From NCBI GenBank assembly GCA_964017235.1, contig OZ024927.1, positions 24,013,160 to 24,077,159 on the forward strand: a stretch of 64,000 nucleotides of DNA. The letters are read 5' to 3'. The notes beneath the pieces are model-generated. The model saw only the letters and a program-made list of their open reading frames with translations. It was not told where the DNA came from and did no database searches. Positions 1-11,774 of this stretch are shown here, one piece after another; position 1 is the stretch's first letter; the number at the start of each line of letters is the position of its first letter. Source of the DNA: Sabellastarte sp. h YS-2021 (Eukaryota > Annelida > Polychaeta > Sabellida > Sabellidae). Position numbers and translations under genes: made by a program.

Positions 1-257
1 CCTCTTGTTCTAAAACACATAAAAACAGACTTCACAGTTTTAGTGTTATTTCTTCAACTTATTTTTTTAAATGTTTGTTTTTATTTTGTTGTTTAGTTTT
101 TCAAACCTTAAAACCACTTACATTATATTTGAAGAATTGTTGTCCTGTTCATTATGTACTGATCAATCTAGAGTTATTCTGAAATATGTTATTTTAATGT
201 GGAATACTTCTGGAAATATTCAGTGTAGCTGTCTTTGGGAACTCAAACCGAAAAATA
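1..257. other. Left edge, probable LINE 5' flank
   Basis: AT-rich sequence upstream of the LINE endonuclease. It contains no gene I recognise. It could be the 5' untranslated part of the LINE, but no ORF1 and no element boundary can be seen before the window begins. Confidence 0.4.
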
Positions 258-1402
258 ATGTCCAGTTTTGTGTCTAGCATTAAAGCGTTGTCTGCAAACT
301 GTCAAGGTTTACGCAATCAAGAAAAAAGAACTAATGTTCTTTCATATTTTAAAGAATCTGGGGCTTCCATAGTTTTCCTTCAGGACACTCACTTGACTCA
401 AAATGACACTGCTTCTGTACGACAAATTTGGCCTGATTGTTATTTACATGGCACCACTTCTAATTCACGTGGTGTAGCCATTCTTCTAAATAAAAATTTA
501 GATAAATACAAAGTACTTTGCTGCACTTTTGATAACATTGAAAACTACATCCAACTATTTATTATGGTTAACTCATTAAAGATAAACCTTATTACTCTAT
601 ATGCACCAAATCAAGATGATCCAAACTTTTTAATGAAATTGATAAATTAATAAATGAAGAGGAATCAGACTATGTAATTTTATGTGGAGACTTTAATTTG
701 GTTTTAGACTCTGGAAAGGATTGTCATAACTATGTAAATGTAAATAATCCCAAAGCTAAAGACAGGGGATCTCAACTAATTAGTGATCTTAAACTTGCTG
801 ATATATTTCGTGTAACTTTTCCTAATTCTAGATGCTATACTTGGAGACGAAAAAACCCATTGAAACAGGCAAGATTGGACTATTTTTTAATTTCAAATTC
901 AGTGAGAGATATTATAACAAAATGTTCAATTAATCCTAGCTACAGATCAGACCACTCAATTATAGAAATCCAATTTGCATTTAACAATTTGCAGACGGGA
1001 AGAGGAATTTGGAAATTTAACAATAGTCTTTTAAAACAAAATTATTATCTGAAATTAATAAATAGAATTATTCATGAAGAAAAAGTTAAATATAGTATTC
1101 CTGTCTATGACATAAAATACCTAGAAAATAATGATAAAGATATACAATTTGTGATCAGTCCAGATTTATTTTTTGAAACATTACTAATGAGAATAAGAGG
1201 GGAAATAATTAAATATGCATCTATTTTGAAAAAAGCTATTAATAGAAAAGAAATTTCATTGATAAAAGATATTGAGAATTTAGAATCAGTGGAAGAAAGT
1301 GGTGGGAACAACGCAAATCTATTGGAATCAAAGAAACAAGAGCTTCAAGATCTGCGCAAAAATAAAATGAATGGGCAAGCCCTTCGGGCAAAGGCACAAT
1401 GA
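258..1402 (+). pseudogene. LINE ORF2 endonuclease domain, broken
   Basis: This is the AP-endonuclease-like part that nicks target DNA in target-primed reverse transcription. The motifs appear in order: ALSANCQGLRN, FLQDTHL (Asp where many L1 elements have Glu), GDFN, YTWRR, ARLDYFLIS and SDHSII. The first frame starts at ATG 258 and stops at 650. The continuation (EEESDYVILCGDFN) lies one frame over from about 637, a one-base deletion. The second frame ends at a TGA at 1400-1402, followed in frame by LNNGEKPYKFFC, so this TGA is probably a mutated Trp codon. Confidence 0.85.
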
Positions 1403-1689
1403 TTAAACAATGGCGAAAAACCATATAAATTTTTTTGCATGTTAGAGAATAAAAACTATGTAGATAAAATGATAAGAAAACTAAAATTGGTTGATGGTTC
1501 TGAAATAACAGAACAAAGCAAAATTTTGAATGCGGTAAAAGATTTTTACATCAATGCAATTTATTTGAGAATAAGGATGATTTTTTGAAGAGCAAAAATT
1601 TGAAAAAATACTGAACCTAGAGAAGATTACAAGGATTTCAGTATCAGACTTAGGTAAGAAAATTACAGTTACTGAGTTAGGAAATAGCT

Positions 1690-4006
1690 TAAATAAAATG
1701 AAAATGACAAATCACCAGGGATAGATGGTTTTACGACAGAATTTTTCAAAGTCTTTTGGAAAAAATTAAAGTATTTTGTGATGAACGCTATTAATTTATG
1801 TTATGTAAAAGGTCAAATGCCCCTTTCCTGGCGACAAAGTATCATAACTTGTTTACCCAAAGGAACAAAAGATAGGACTTTTTTGAAAGACTGGAGGCCT
1901 ATTTCGCTTCTTTGTGTTCCATATAAAATCATTTCTGGTGTTATAGCAGAAAGAATTAAACCCTATCTTGACCAAATCATTTCTCAAAGTCAAAGTGGAT
2001 ATATAAAAGGTCGAAACATGGCAGAAAACACCCGTTTGATTTATGACTTGATGTATTATACGGAAAAATAAAAAATTCCAGGTCTTATAATGCTCATTGA
2101 CTTTGAGAAAGCCTTTGATTCAGTTTCGTGGAAATTTTTATATTTTTGCTTAGAATCATTTGGCTTTGATCAAAATTTTATTAAATCGATAAAACTATTC
2201 AATTGTGATATAAGTTCTTACATTCTACAATGTGGTATCCTTTCAAGTCAGGGAAACATAAAAAGAGGATGCAGACAAGGTGATCCATTGTCACCTTACT
2301 TATTCCTACTGGTTGTAGAAATTTTTAGTTTCATTATTGAAAAGGATACTATTGGATCTTAGACTTATAAACTAACACAGTTTGCAGTGACACTACAATT
2401 TTGCTTGATGGGAATACTAGTTCCTTACAGGCAGCTCTAAATATTTTAGAAGGTTTTGGTTTGTTATCATTATTGAAAGTGAATTCAGACAAAACAAAAA
2501 TGGTTTGGATTGGGAGTAAAAAATTTAGTAAAGAGCAACTAAATGTTTCAGCTAAACTAAAATGGGGTAACTCAAACTTTACCTTACTTGGCATTGAATT
2601 TTCTACAAATATGCAAGATATCCCAAATATAAACTACAATAAAGCAATGACTAGTGCAAAACAAGTTTTAAGTTCTTGGAAATATAGAAGTTGAACTCCT
2701 TTTGGCAAAGTAACCGTTCTCAAAATACTTGCCTCAATTATAAGTCCTCAAAACTTTTTGAAAGAATTAAATAAAATGGTTTTCAGATATTTGTGGGATG
2801 GAAAACCTGAAAAAATTAATCGGAAAAGGGTCTGTCAAGACTACCTACATGGTGGTATGAGAATGGTTGATGTATTTAATTTTGAGAAATCACTGAAACT
2901 AAGCTGGCTTAAGCAATTAAATATTGACAACAAAAAAACCTTGGCTTCTGCTCCTTCAAGAATCAATCAACTCAATTCAAAAGTTATATACTTTGGGGCC
3001 AGAATGGAGTTTAAATTTTATTCCAAATTTAAATCCTTTCTGGCAAACAATATTCAAATACTGGGTGGTATTTTCCAGAAACAATCATGCATACTCATTT
3101 GAGGATGAGTAGCATTTGGTATAATAAAGAGATGTCAACAGAAGTTATTTTATCCAACTTTATATAAAAGAGGAATACATATTGTAGGCGATTTGGTAGA
3201 TGAAAACTACAAAATTTTAAGCTTTGAAAATTTAAAAGTTAAATACACTCTAAATGCAAATATTCTGAATTATTACATTATCAGGTTACTGACTAAATTC
3301 TTACCTAAGGCAAACCGATATGTATATTCAACAGTAAAAAGGCCCCACATACCCTTTCACTTAAGTCCTTTGATTAATGCTGAAAGAGGCAACAAAGCTT
3401 TCTACAATATCTTGACAAGAACTAGTCTTGACCAAATGAAGGACAAACATGAAGTTAAATGGTCTTTCATTTTCAAAAATAAACTCAGTGAAGACATTTG
3501 GAGAAATATATATAAATCCTGTTTTAAAGCAATGACAACTTTTTTATATGGTTCCAATATCGAACCATTTACAGAATTCTTGAAACAAATGGCTATTTAA
3601 AAAAACTAAATGTAAAAATTTCATCTGTTTGTGGGATATGTACTGAGGAAAGTGAAACTATTATTCATCTGTTTGTAACATGTAGACAAGTTGATGAGCT
3701 ATGGCAAAACATAATTACATGGATTGAGCAAAAGCTGAAACTAAAAGTGAAGCTTGATGATAAATCAAAGGTTCTGGGGTATTATGTAAAAGATCAGTTT
3801 TGGTGGCCAATAAATTTGATATTAACTGTTACAAGAGAATATATTTTTCGATGTTCAAAAAATAATAAAAAACTTAACATATGTTATCTTCAAACCAGAA
3901 TAAAAGAAATATTCCTGGAACAACAAAATTTATTTAGAGAGAGATCTTCCGAAAATATTTTCAGTAAAAGATGGTGTGGATGGGAACAGCTGTTTTATGA
4001 AATATA
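1690..4006 (+). pseudogene. LINE ORF2 reverse transcriptase and C-terminus, broken
   Basis: RT blocks are seen in at least four frames or stop-separated pieces: DWRPISLLCVPYKI with GYIKGRN (about 1890-2010), LIDFEKAFDSVSW (about 2093) and RGCRQGDPLSPYLF (about 2262). The catalytic F/YADD site lies at 2381-2392 and has lost one base: TTTGCAGTGAC reads through only if a nucleotide is restored. Further blocks are TKMVWIG and LLGIEF. Downstream, near 3610-3715, is a CxxC...H...C motif typical of LINE C-termini. Stops at about 2070 and 2690 and shifts near 2362 and 3600 break the frame. An RT without its Asp-Asp core cannot work. Confidence 0.87.
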
Positions 4007-4240
4007 ATGAACATGCAAAACTATTATATGAAACCTGTAAATTTATTTACTAAGAGCTGTAGTTTTGTGTTCTTTATTTATCTCTTCATATATATGTTAT
4101 CTATATATATTCAAGATATTAAAAGTATTGTGTTTATTTTTCTCTCCTGTATGCTACTTTCCTTTTGTGTTTGTATATTATGTAAATTTAATGTAGGTGA
4201 AAAAATAAAAATAAATTTAAAAAAAACAAAAAAAACATTA

Positions 4241-6092
4241 TAATTGTATTAGTTATCCTGATTCAATTTGCTCATTTTTGATCAATGTTAAAAGTTAATA
4301 TTCACTTTGTCATCAAAGTAAACCTCTGTAAAAAGTAGCATCTTAAAGGTATATTCGTCCAAAATAGTGTAAATGCTGTCATTTCGGAGTAAAAAGCACT
4401 TTATTCTGTGTTGTTACTCACTTAGCTATGGACCTAGGTAGGCAAAAACAGAACTAGAGTCATTTTGTGGAGCTCAGTAAAATTAGACAGAATATTAGAC
4501 AAATGTTACAACCATTAACGTATCAATAACCAATAATGTATCAGCGAACCAATAATGTAGCAAAAATTGACAAATAATGTATCATCAACCAATAATGTAT
4601 CAAAATTAACCATTAATTTATCAATTCTCTAACCAATAACGTAAAAATCACTTGCTCCAATAACATATCAACAAGTAAGCTGCAATAATGTATCAACCAT
4701 TAATGTACTAGGAAATATTTCATATGCTAAGGTTTTCAATAGAACACAATTAAGGGTGTTAGCATTAAAAAGTAATGAAACTTGCCAACCAGTAGCTTTT
4801 TGCAAGTACAGCTTTTTTTTTTGCAAGTACAGCTTTTTGGTTCTAGGTTCTTCTTATGTTTACATTCTCACTTTGCATTCTTTCTATTGAATAACTTGGT
4901 TATGAATAACAGCTTTTCATTTTCTTTGCTGATTTTATTTAATTTCAAAAATATACTTTACGGGTTACATTTTAGGGTCTACTATAAACAGCTTAGAAAT
5001 TACTGTATCATACATTAGTTATCTCTACATGTAATTTCCTTCAGGATTAATTGCGAATTAGTTCTTCAACTCTTGTGACCTTCAGAGGTCATATACTCAC
5101 ATTCCATGTGTTAACATAATTTCCACCCTTGGCCCATTTAATTATACTTATTTGCTTATCTTTTATTATTTTTTTATGTTCTTATAATGTCTTGTATGAT
5201 TCTAGTTGGGGGAACCACACCTCCATAACGTCCTTAGTATATTACTAGTCATTTGTAGGGGTTCATTACTAGCCTGTAAATAATTAATTATAATGATCAT
5301 GCATGCCAATTAATTATTTTAACATATCTGTATCTATTAAATACAAATCTGTTAGTAGCCAAATTTTATCTATGTTACTTTTGAGGAAAAAAATTAACTC
5401 CTTTGCTGCTTATTATCGGGTTTCGGGGGAATGTGGGACTCCAATTTTATCCAATGGTATTTTCAACACACTCTAGGAAACATCATTGCCACAATGATGC
5501 CCTAGCATGTTATGTATGCCCCATGTACAGTACATGGGTTGTACACCGTGGTTAGAAGTTTTATTCAGCAGCTGAACAGCCTCCCAGGAAACCTCATATC
5601 TTTCTGAGGTTTGGTGTATCCATAGGATATGATGCGCACAGTCACTGATTGGACCTGGTGTGTAACTGTAAATAAAAACCCAGACGGGTGACCCTTCCAT
5701 TGTCTCCACTCTCCATTATTTTTGCATAATGGAGAGTTAACACCACATTATTTTCTAACAGTGGATTGTGGTTTAGTTCAATGGCCAGTCTGCCAAGAAT
5801 AAAAGAGTATTTGTCAGTCATCCTCAGCACAATGCATTCAATATATTGAAATGTTTTCACAACTTCTTTCATACTAATTAGTTCAGTGGGTACATTTACA
5901 AAGTCTTTCTAATTCTGAATGACATTCATAGTTCATAGAAAAATGCCTCATGGAAAATGCTACCTTGAAAAAAATACCTCCTGACAAATACATAAGCAAT
6001 TTAATTTATAAAGTTGGATATTTTTTAAAACTTTGCATTTTCTTTACAATCTGGCTTTACAATAATCTTCTGTGAACTTAATCAAAGGATCA
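4241..6092. other. Non-coding stretch with repeat scraps
   Basis: No gene seen. Around 4360-4450, in reverse orientation, is one fragment matching the roughly 155-bp satellite of 30.1-31.5 kb (the shared core reads CCATAGCTAAGTGAGTAA on the minus strand). A degenerate short-repeat cluster follows (own entry). Minus-strand open frames at 5473-5709 and 5642-5872 overlap, resemble nothing I know and lack convincing splice sites. Confidence 0.5.
4505..4712 (+). repeat. Degenerate AACCAATAATGTATCA repeat cluster
   Basis: About ten variants of a 15-20-base phrase, AACCAATAATGTATCA, occur in 200 bases, with drift in the spacers and in the last bases (ATTAACGTATCA, ATTAATTTATCA). The spacing is irregular, so this is an old or imperfect tandem repeat. 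No coding potential. Confidence 0.7.
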
Positions 6093-6230
6093 GCTACCTT
6101 TCAAACAAACTCACTGTTAGAATCTAACCCAGCATACTATATTAAAAGGAGTGTTTTTGAGCCACTAAAACACTCCTTTTAATATAGTATGCTGGGTTAG
6201 AAATTTACAGTTAATTTTTTGAAAGGTAGC
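6093..6230. repeat. 138-bp foldback hairpin
   Basis: The left half 6093-6158 and right half 6167-6230 are reverse complements. The inner arms, from TAACCCAGCATACTATATTA to the loop, are perfect over about 32 bases with an 8-base loop. The outer arms (GCTACCTTTC / GAAAGGTAGC) match after a few mismatches. The size and symmetry are those of a small foldback MITE. There is no coding capacity, and target-site duplications are unclear. Confidence 0.85.
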
Positions 6231-6460
6231 TTTATCGAGCTTTATCCAAAATTATATTTTCCCATAAAGGAAAACCAGAGGTACACATGGTGAAACAATG
6301 TTAATTGTGTATTGAAATAAAAAACCATAGAACTAATTCAGTGAAAGTCCCATATGGTATTCACACCAAAGGAAACATTGCAAAGATTGTCTACGTTGAT
6401 TATTTGGTATAAGGTGTTAAATTATTGAATTAATAAATTGGTTTTAATTTACAGGGGTTT

Positions 6461-6580
6461 TATAATAGATAATTGCCTCTTGGTGCATCCATTATATAAA
6501 CTCAATGACCCTTCGGCCCTTTGGGCCTCAGGCCATTAAGTTTACATAATGGATCGCCACTTGGCAATTATCTATATAAT
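6461..6580. repeat. 120-bp imperfect inverted repeat
   Basis: TATAATAGATAATTGCC at the left pairs with GGCAATTATCTATATAAT at the right. Matching continues inward through CATCCATTAT / ATAATGGAT to a GC-rich centre (GGCCCTTTGGGCC). It is probably a small MITE unrelated to the neighbouring hairpin, because the arm sequences differ. Confidence 0.75.
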
Positions 6581-7189
6581 AACAGCAGGATGGCAGCAGG
6601 ACGAGAGTAGTATAAACATGTGTCACTGAGAGACAAGTTATACTGAAACACGACCTAGTCACAAGCTTATATGAAAAATTCTTCTGGGCATGCTCTCGGT
6701 TCCAAATTCAGAGGCTGAAATTTTAAACATTATAAAATTTCCGTAGGATGCTCAAGGAATTAGACGATTTGCCACTGTGTCACGAGTTTGTATATGGATG
6801 TCAGAAGGACAGTTGAAGGAGAGGGGTGTTTCACCCAATGCTTACTACGTATAGGTTAATGGCCAAGTAAGTATCCAATATTGGAAAATAATGGACTGTT
6901 TATGAGGTCCCGAAGCTTCTTCAACACTTTTTCAGTTTGTAAGTCTAATTCCACTGAATATTAAATTTATGGGATCAGAAAAGAAAATAGATTTTTTTTA
7001 CAAAAATACCATAATTATTGGGACAAAGAGATACATTTTTATATGTTCTAGACTGTCCAAATCAAATGTCAATTGTTTTGGTTTTTATGTAATTATTTGG
7101 ATTTAAAAACACCGTGTAGGCTATATACACATTTGGTAGTGCAAACCACTACATACTAGCTTGTCAAGATTACTCTCTTTAAACTACTG

Positions 7190-7303
7190 GGCATCGGTAA
7201 GCAACTACCAACTTTCCCACATAGGGCCGGGTCCTAGCTTCAAACCCGCCCACATTAGATGTGGGAGTCAAGTGTGTTGACAACTGCACCACTGAGTCCC
7301 TGT
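7190..7303 (-). mobile_element. SINE family 1, tRNA-like head fragment
   Basis: Read on the minus strand, this begins GGGACTCAGTGGTGCAG, carries a diverged internal promoter B-box (GGGTTTGAAGCT), and continues GTGGGAAAGTTGGTAGTTGC. That body sequence is shared with the SINE copies at 7751, 22863 and 35641. The 3' part is missing. Confidence 0.7.
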
Positions 7304-7750
7304 TAATCAAATAGAAATTTAAGTGTGGAGCATGCCCACTGCATTTGCGATTCTGGATTTCTCTGTTGATATTTTGATATTGCTCTTTAAAAAATATGAT
7401 ACTGCTGTTAATAGTGGTATGCAGTTTTCCTAGATAATAAGCTAGAATGTAGGGATCAATACAGTTTGATCACTTTTATTTAAAGCCCAAAGTCGAGAGG
7501 TCATTCATTCCTTAGTCAACTGTGATGCTAAATTAAATATCTTACCATATACATGGCAAGTTCCAGACAATTAATGTACATATCAAACACTGCTGTGAAT
7601 ATAGTGTTTTTGAGAGGATTTCCCTGTCAGGCAGATGTTATGCAATACATCAGCAGCTAATTGGGTCTGTTTGTACATCTAGATAACACCTATAAATATG
7701 CCAAGAGTGAAATTTAATGAGATTTTCGTCCTGGGATGAAAACTTTCCAC

Positions 7751-7980
7751 TTTATTTATTTATTTACCCATTTATTTATTTGAGAATTTACGTCGCTTCC
7801 AACACTGTACATGTCATATCATGACAGGGAATTGGGAGGGCAGAGGAAACCAGTACATGCAGTTGGTTAAGCTTCTGTACTGTAAACTGCCGACCAACGA
7901 CAAGCAACTACCAACTTTCCCACTTGAGGTCAGGCTGTAAACCAAACCCCAATCTCAGAGGTGGGAGGCAAGAGTGAACT
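7751..7980 (-). mobile_element. SINE family 1, near full-length copy
   Basis: Reverse-strand copy of the tRNA-derived SINE best seen at 22863-23094. It has the A/T-rich (AAAT)n tail at 7751-7785, the body GTTGGTAGTTGCTTGTCGTT and a partial tRNA-like head ending near 7980. The first part of the head is lost. The copy lies just downstream of gene B's stop codon. Confidence 0.8.
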
Positions 7981-8440
7981 TTCCCCTTGAACATGACTCT
8001 TAACAAATAGAAAGACCCGAATAAAGAGAAAAAAATGCGAATGTTTGTGTTTTCAACTGCCTTATGAGCTGTACGGGCTGCTGCTTTACCAATACATCTA
8101 GGTGTCCGTGGCATGTAGCCTGTCAACATTTTGGGTCATAAAAGTCTTGGATTAAGAAGGCAAGACCAAAAGACTGGTTGCAAGTATGCTCTACTGTCTT
8201 GTGCCATTAACATCACGAAGGGGGGAATTTCCACAATACAAACAGGCTATTTTTCATCTCAAAAAATATACAAGTTACGTTCTTTGAGTGAAATTTTACA
8301 AACTTAGTCCTTTTGGTGGATTGCCTTTCTATTTGTTAGTTTAACCTCTAACTCCAATACTTCTATCTTATGAGAATAGATAAGCTTGTTACACCCGTGT
8401 TGCTTCACTCTGACTACCCAGTAGATTTAATCTTAATTAC
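7981..8440. other. Presumed 3' UTR/flank of gene B
   Basis: No gene seen. A minus-strand ATTAAA-type poly(A) signal (TTTAAT on plus, about 8426) lies within 20 bases of the gene B stop, and there is no clear AATAAA on the minus strand before the SINE. The true 3' end cannot be placed from sequence. Confidence 0.35.
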
Positions 8441-8997
8441 TTAATGTAATTTGTTTTTGCCTTTTTGAATGAAAGAAAGTTTGTCACTAGTTTTTGTTTG
8501 TGAAACGGAATAGATATCAGAGTTTATTGGTGACATTGTTGGTATAAATGGTCCAACAGCATCACCTGAAGCCTTTCTGAAACTGGCAGTTCCCACATTA
8601 AGTTCATTCACTGATCCATTTTTAGAAAGTACATCATCATTTGAAGAGGACATTGAAAGACGACTGGTACTTCTGGACATACTAGTATCTGCAGTACCCA
8701 CAGAAGAATTTGAACCCTTCCACTTGTGAAAAGAAATGTCTGCTAGGGATAAAGAATTTCTTTGATTTCTATCAGTGGAGGATGATCTCTGTCTGAAACC
8801 GCTTCTTCTTGGTCTCCGTATAGATGATATGGCCATGGGATGGCCTGCCCACTGACTGCAAGATTCGCAATCCGTGTCATCACAATAGATCTCTGGTGTT
8901 AAAGGACGTGAAGACATGGAACATCTTGGTGATGAAGGCATACTAGCAACACCTTGGGGATGGATGACTTTTTGCCACCAGTCAGAGGTTTTCTTTT
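8441..8997 (-). CDS. Gene B terminal coding exon, Ser-rich protein
   Basis: On the minus strand a good acceptor (TTATGTTCCAG) precedes 557 nt that stay open to TAA at 8443-8441. The codon split with the exon at 11569-11774 (G + AA) is exact. The encoded part begins KKTSDWWQKVIHPQGVAS, then becomes serine/arginine-rich and probably disordered (SSIRRPRRSGFRQRSS, SMSRSTSRLSMSSS), with a short cysteine patch DDTDCESC. It contains no enzyme motif. Low-complexity Ser-rich tails like this are often phosphorylated scaffold regions, but that is inference. I do not recognise the protein. Confidence 0.75.
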
Positions 8998-9732
8998 CTG
9001 GAACATAAGTGGCTTTGAATTAATATTTAATAAGTAATAGGTAAAGGTTCAAATGTTAGGGCTGCCACCGGTGACACCTAATATACTGTAGAATATTGAT
9101 TCTTAGGTTCTTAAGTATATACTATAAACAAAAGTGTATATATGTAACACGCAATCTATGTAGCCAGGCATGTTATGAATAAATATTTCAGTCACTTTGC
9201 ACAAAATGAAGCAGTTTGTGTTGTCATCTTTTTTAAAGTATCTTATTCGTAAGACATGATAATTTCTTGTTTATAGAAATGATTCAATATGTTGTTTTAA
9301 TTGTATGACACTCAATGAAGGTACTGTATCATTTGAGATTTTCACCAGGCATTAATATATTTTAGCTAATAAATTTGGATATTGAAAATAAATTCCTGGC
9401 GAAATTTTAAGTCTAAATTCTAGTGAATTTCTTAAAAATGAAGAAATAGTGATATTTTCTACCAGTTAAAATTTCTGCTTCTATATTTTGATATCTTATT
9501 TTATTGCACGTCATTCACACATATAGCAGATCAATTATCATAGACAGAATACACAGAATGTCTTCATAAAATTCATAAATTTGCACATTACTTGCACTAT
9601 GTCAAATATTGCAAATGATTTACACATACTCTTATTTTTCTTAAATGATACAGGATATGGGTTGCAGGTGATCATCTCATCATACCCATCTCTTGGAGTT
9701 TCTTCTGAAATAATGCATACATTAAACACTTA

Positions 9733-9965
9733 CTGCCTTGTGACCAATTATCGCCGGGTACCAATTACCGCGACTTGTAAATAAAATGTTCATATTTCTG
9801 GAATGGCTACATATATTCATGTCGTTTTGGCGTGTATTTATCACATGCAGTTTGGAAACAGTTCTACCCAAGAACAAGTTTCAGGCATGACTATTTTCCA
9901 AGTTATGTGTATTTTAATTTTGCCTGGCGATAATTAGTACCCGGCAATAAATGGTAGCAAGGCAG
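9733..9965. mobile_element. 233-bp MITE with TA target site
   Basis: The ends are inverted repeats: CTGCCTTGTGACCAATTATC at the left, and the reverse complement of the right end begins CTGCCTTGCTACCATTTATT. The CGCCGGGTACYAATTA block is also mirrored. Both ends are flanked by TA, the usual target duplication of Tc1/mariner-type elements. There is no coding capacity, so it is non-autonomous. Confidence 0.8.
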
Positions 9966-10051
9966 TACAGCATATTTCAGATCATAGAACAAACAGATAA
10001 GAAACATTCAGTATTAATTGAAACTCAATATATCACATTTATAATTGTTTG

Positions 10052-10235
10052 ATGGGGCCATAGTATCGCAGTGGTAGCAAACTTGCCTCCCACCTCTAAT
10101 ATCAGAGTTCAAATTAAGGCCTTACAGTACAGAACCTTGACTAACTGTATATACTGGTTTCCCCTGCTGTTCCTACTACCCGTCACAATATAACTGATAA
10201 GGTACTAAGTGTGACATAAAATTCTAAATTCTAAG
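10052..10235 (+). mobile_element. SINE family 1, diverged copy
   Basis: Plus-strand copy beginning GGGGCCATAGTATCGCAGTG, with GCCTCCCACCTCT, CAGTACAGAACCTTGACTAA and CTGGTTTCCCCTGC as in the 22863 copy. The part between tRNA-like head and body is shortened. It lies inside the gene B intron. Confidence 0.75.
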
Positions 10236-10742
10236 TGTTTTTAAAGGTTTTATTTTTCTATGGGGTAACAATAATAATATACTTACTGAAGTTTGCACTG
10301 CTATTTTTCACATATAAATTAACGCTAGAAGTGTCCAGATGCAAAAACTTGCTTTATATTAGTCAACGAAAGTGAGTCTCGCAGTATGGTGAACTAAAAG
10401 GTGCTCTATGATGGGGACCATACAGCTTAAAAATGTCATAATTGAAGTCCATTGTTTTAACTTGTTTAAACATTGAACTTGCCTTGAAAAAATTAACTAG
10501 ACATCTAGAGCAGTATTTTGATTAGCAGTAAAGAATCTGTCAACAGTATCATCAGCATAATGTCACTTAAAGCCTGTGTCGTTGCTCTGTTCTACAATAC
10601 CGACAGCCTCATGTTTGGACCGGGTTGCTGTTGCTACAATAGCTAATGTTTATACTAATGTGTAACTAGGACGTTATAACAAGAGAAACTCAATCAGAAT
10701 ATGTGAGATCTTACCTAAACTTAGCATAAATTCTATAAACCT

Positions 10743-10765
10743 GGGGGGGGGGGGGGGGGGGGGGG
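10743..10765 (+). repeat. G23 homopolymer
   Basis: Uninterrupted run of 23 G. A second run of about 24 G lies at 16199-16222. The lengths may be inaccurate because long homopolymers are prone to sequencing error. Confidence 0.9.
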
Positions 10766-11568
10766 CTGTTTCTTAAAAAGGTTTTAGACTTAGTCTGCCA
10801 TAGGCTAAACCATGGAGTTAAATCTGAGCCTTTTGTCCTAGCTAAGTAGAATTTAAGGATGAATAAATAAGGTAAGACCAAGCTGAGACTATATTATCAA
10901 AAAACAAAGTTGGTTACTATGCTATGCGACACTTTATTTCTACTCAAAATATACCATTGATGACGTATATCCTTTGTTTGATGCATTTTATGTTAGGCAA
11001 AACGCTGTTTTGCAATGGAAAACCTTGTATCAACATAAAAACTATCAAAGACTACATTAGGTGGTGTTCCATATATTTATATTTTTAGGCCATTTATTTG
11101 CTGCCATATAAAAGAATTCGTTTTCAGAAGTTAAGTAAGCCCATATCCAAGTGTACTCAATTTTAAGCCAAAGCTTAAACTTGACTTCTTTATAAATCCA
11201 CCAAATTCTAAGAGCAAGTCTTGGTCTAAATCTAAGACAAAAACCTTAACTTTAAGTTCAGTCTATGTCCATAAATGTTACTAGCCCTTTGTTTAAATGC
11301 ATCAGTGTTGGAGGCCACTGCATTCATTTTACATTCAGTAAAACCAATGGGGATGCAAACCTGAATCGGGGGTCAAGGGTTGATTCTGGGAGTGAATCTT
11401 ATAATGTTTTGCTTTTAACCACATAGTATCTATTCTAACATGTTACAACTGCATCAACCTTAGTATCCATTGTAATGGCACAACTTAAAATCTAAAGAAT
11501 GTTAGAATGTAAAGATGCAAACAATTTTCCACCCCATAACAAACTTACAGCAATGTTTTTTTAATTAC

Positions 11569-11774
11569 CTTCAACATAAGTAACCGCAATGGCTGGCAAC
11601 ACCAAATCATCCATGGGTACATCAAGTGTGTCTTTCCTATTCAGAGAAGTCATGGAACCGTGTAATGGTCTTCCCAGGTTATTCTTGGTAACTTGCAGTT
11701 TGTCTAGTTCTACCACCACTTCACTTATGGTATGGTCCAATTTTTGTAGAGCACTCTTTTCTTCTTGTGCACAG
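11569..11774 (-). CDS. Gene B internal exon, coiled coil
   Basis: A 206-nt exon between acceptor CTTTTTAG and donor GAAG|GTAATT on the minus strand, entering in phase 2 and leaving in phase 1. It encodes CAQEEKSALQKLDHTISEVV followed by VELDKLQ, with hydrophobics in a regular a/d heptad (L, L, I, V, L, L), hence a short coiled coil likely to mediate self-association or partner binding. The tail LDVPMDDLVLPAIAVTYVE then joins the serine-rich terminal exon. No known domain recognised. Confidence 0.75.

Larger units (their letters stand above)
258..4240 (+). mobile_element. Decayed L1/Tx1-like LINE
   Basis: A non-LTR retrotransposon read on the plus strand: an AP-type endonuclease, a reverse transcriptase, a C-terminal cysteine-histidine motif, then an A-rich 3' end with AAAAAAC spacing near 4200-4240. 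The domain order is that of L1/Tx1-group ORF2. No ORF1 precedes it inside the window, so it is either 5' truncated or cut by the window edge. The ORF2 frame is broken by several frameshifts and stops, so this copy is dead. The group assignment comes from the endonuclease and RT motifs, not from an alignment. Confidence 0.88.
9001..11568. other. Gene B intron, 2.57 kb
   Basis: This intron separates the two 3'-most coding exons. It holds a TA-flanked MITE (9733-9965), a SINE fragment (10052-10235) and a 23-base G run (10743-10765). The rest is AT-rich with nothing else recognised. Confidence 0.6.

Noticed and set aside
5473-5872. Two minus-strand ORFs of 76-78 codons as exons
   Set aside because: They overlap in different frames, no phase-compatible splice sites link them, and no domain is visible.
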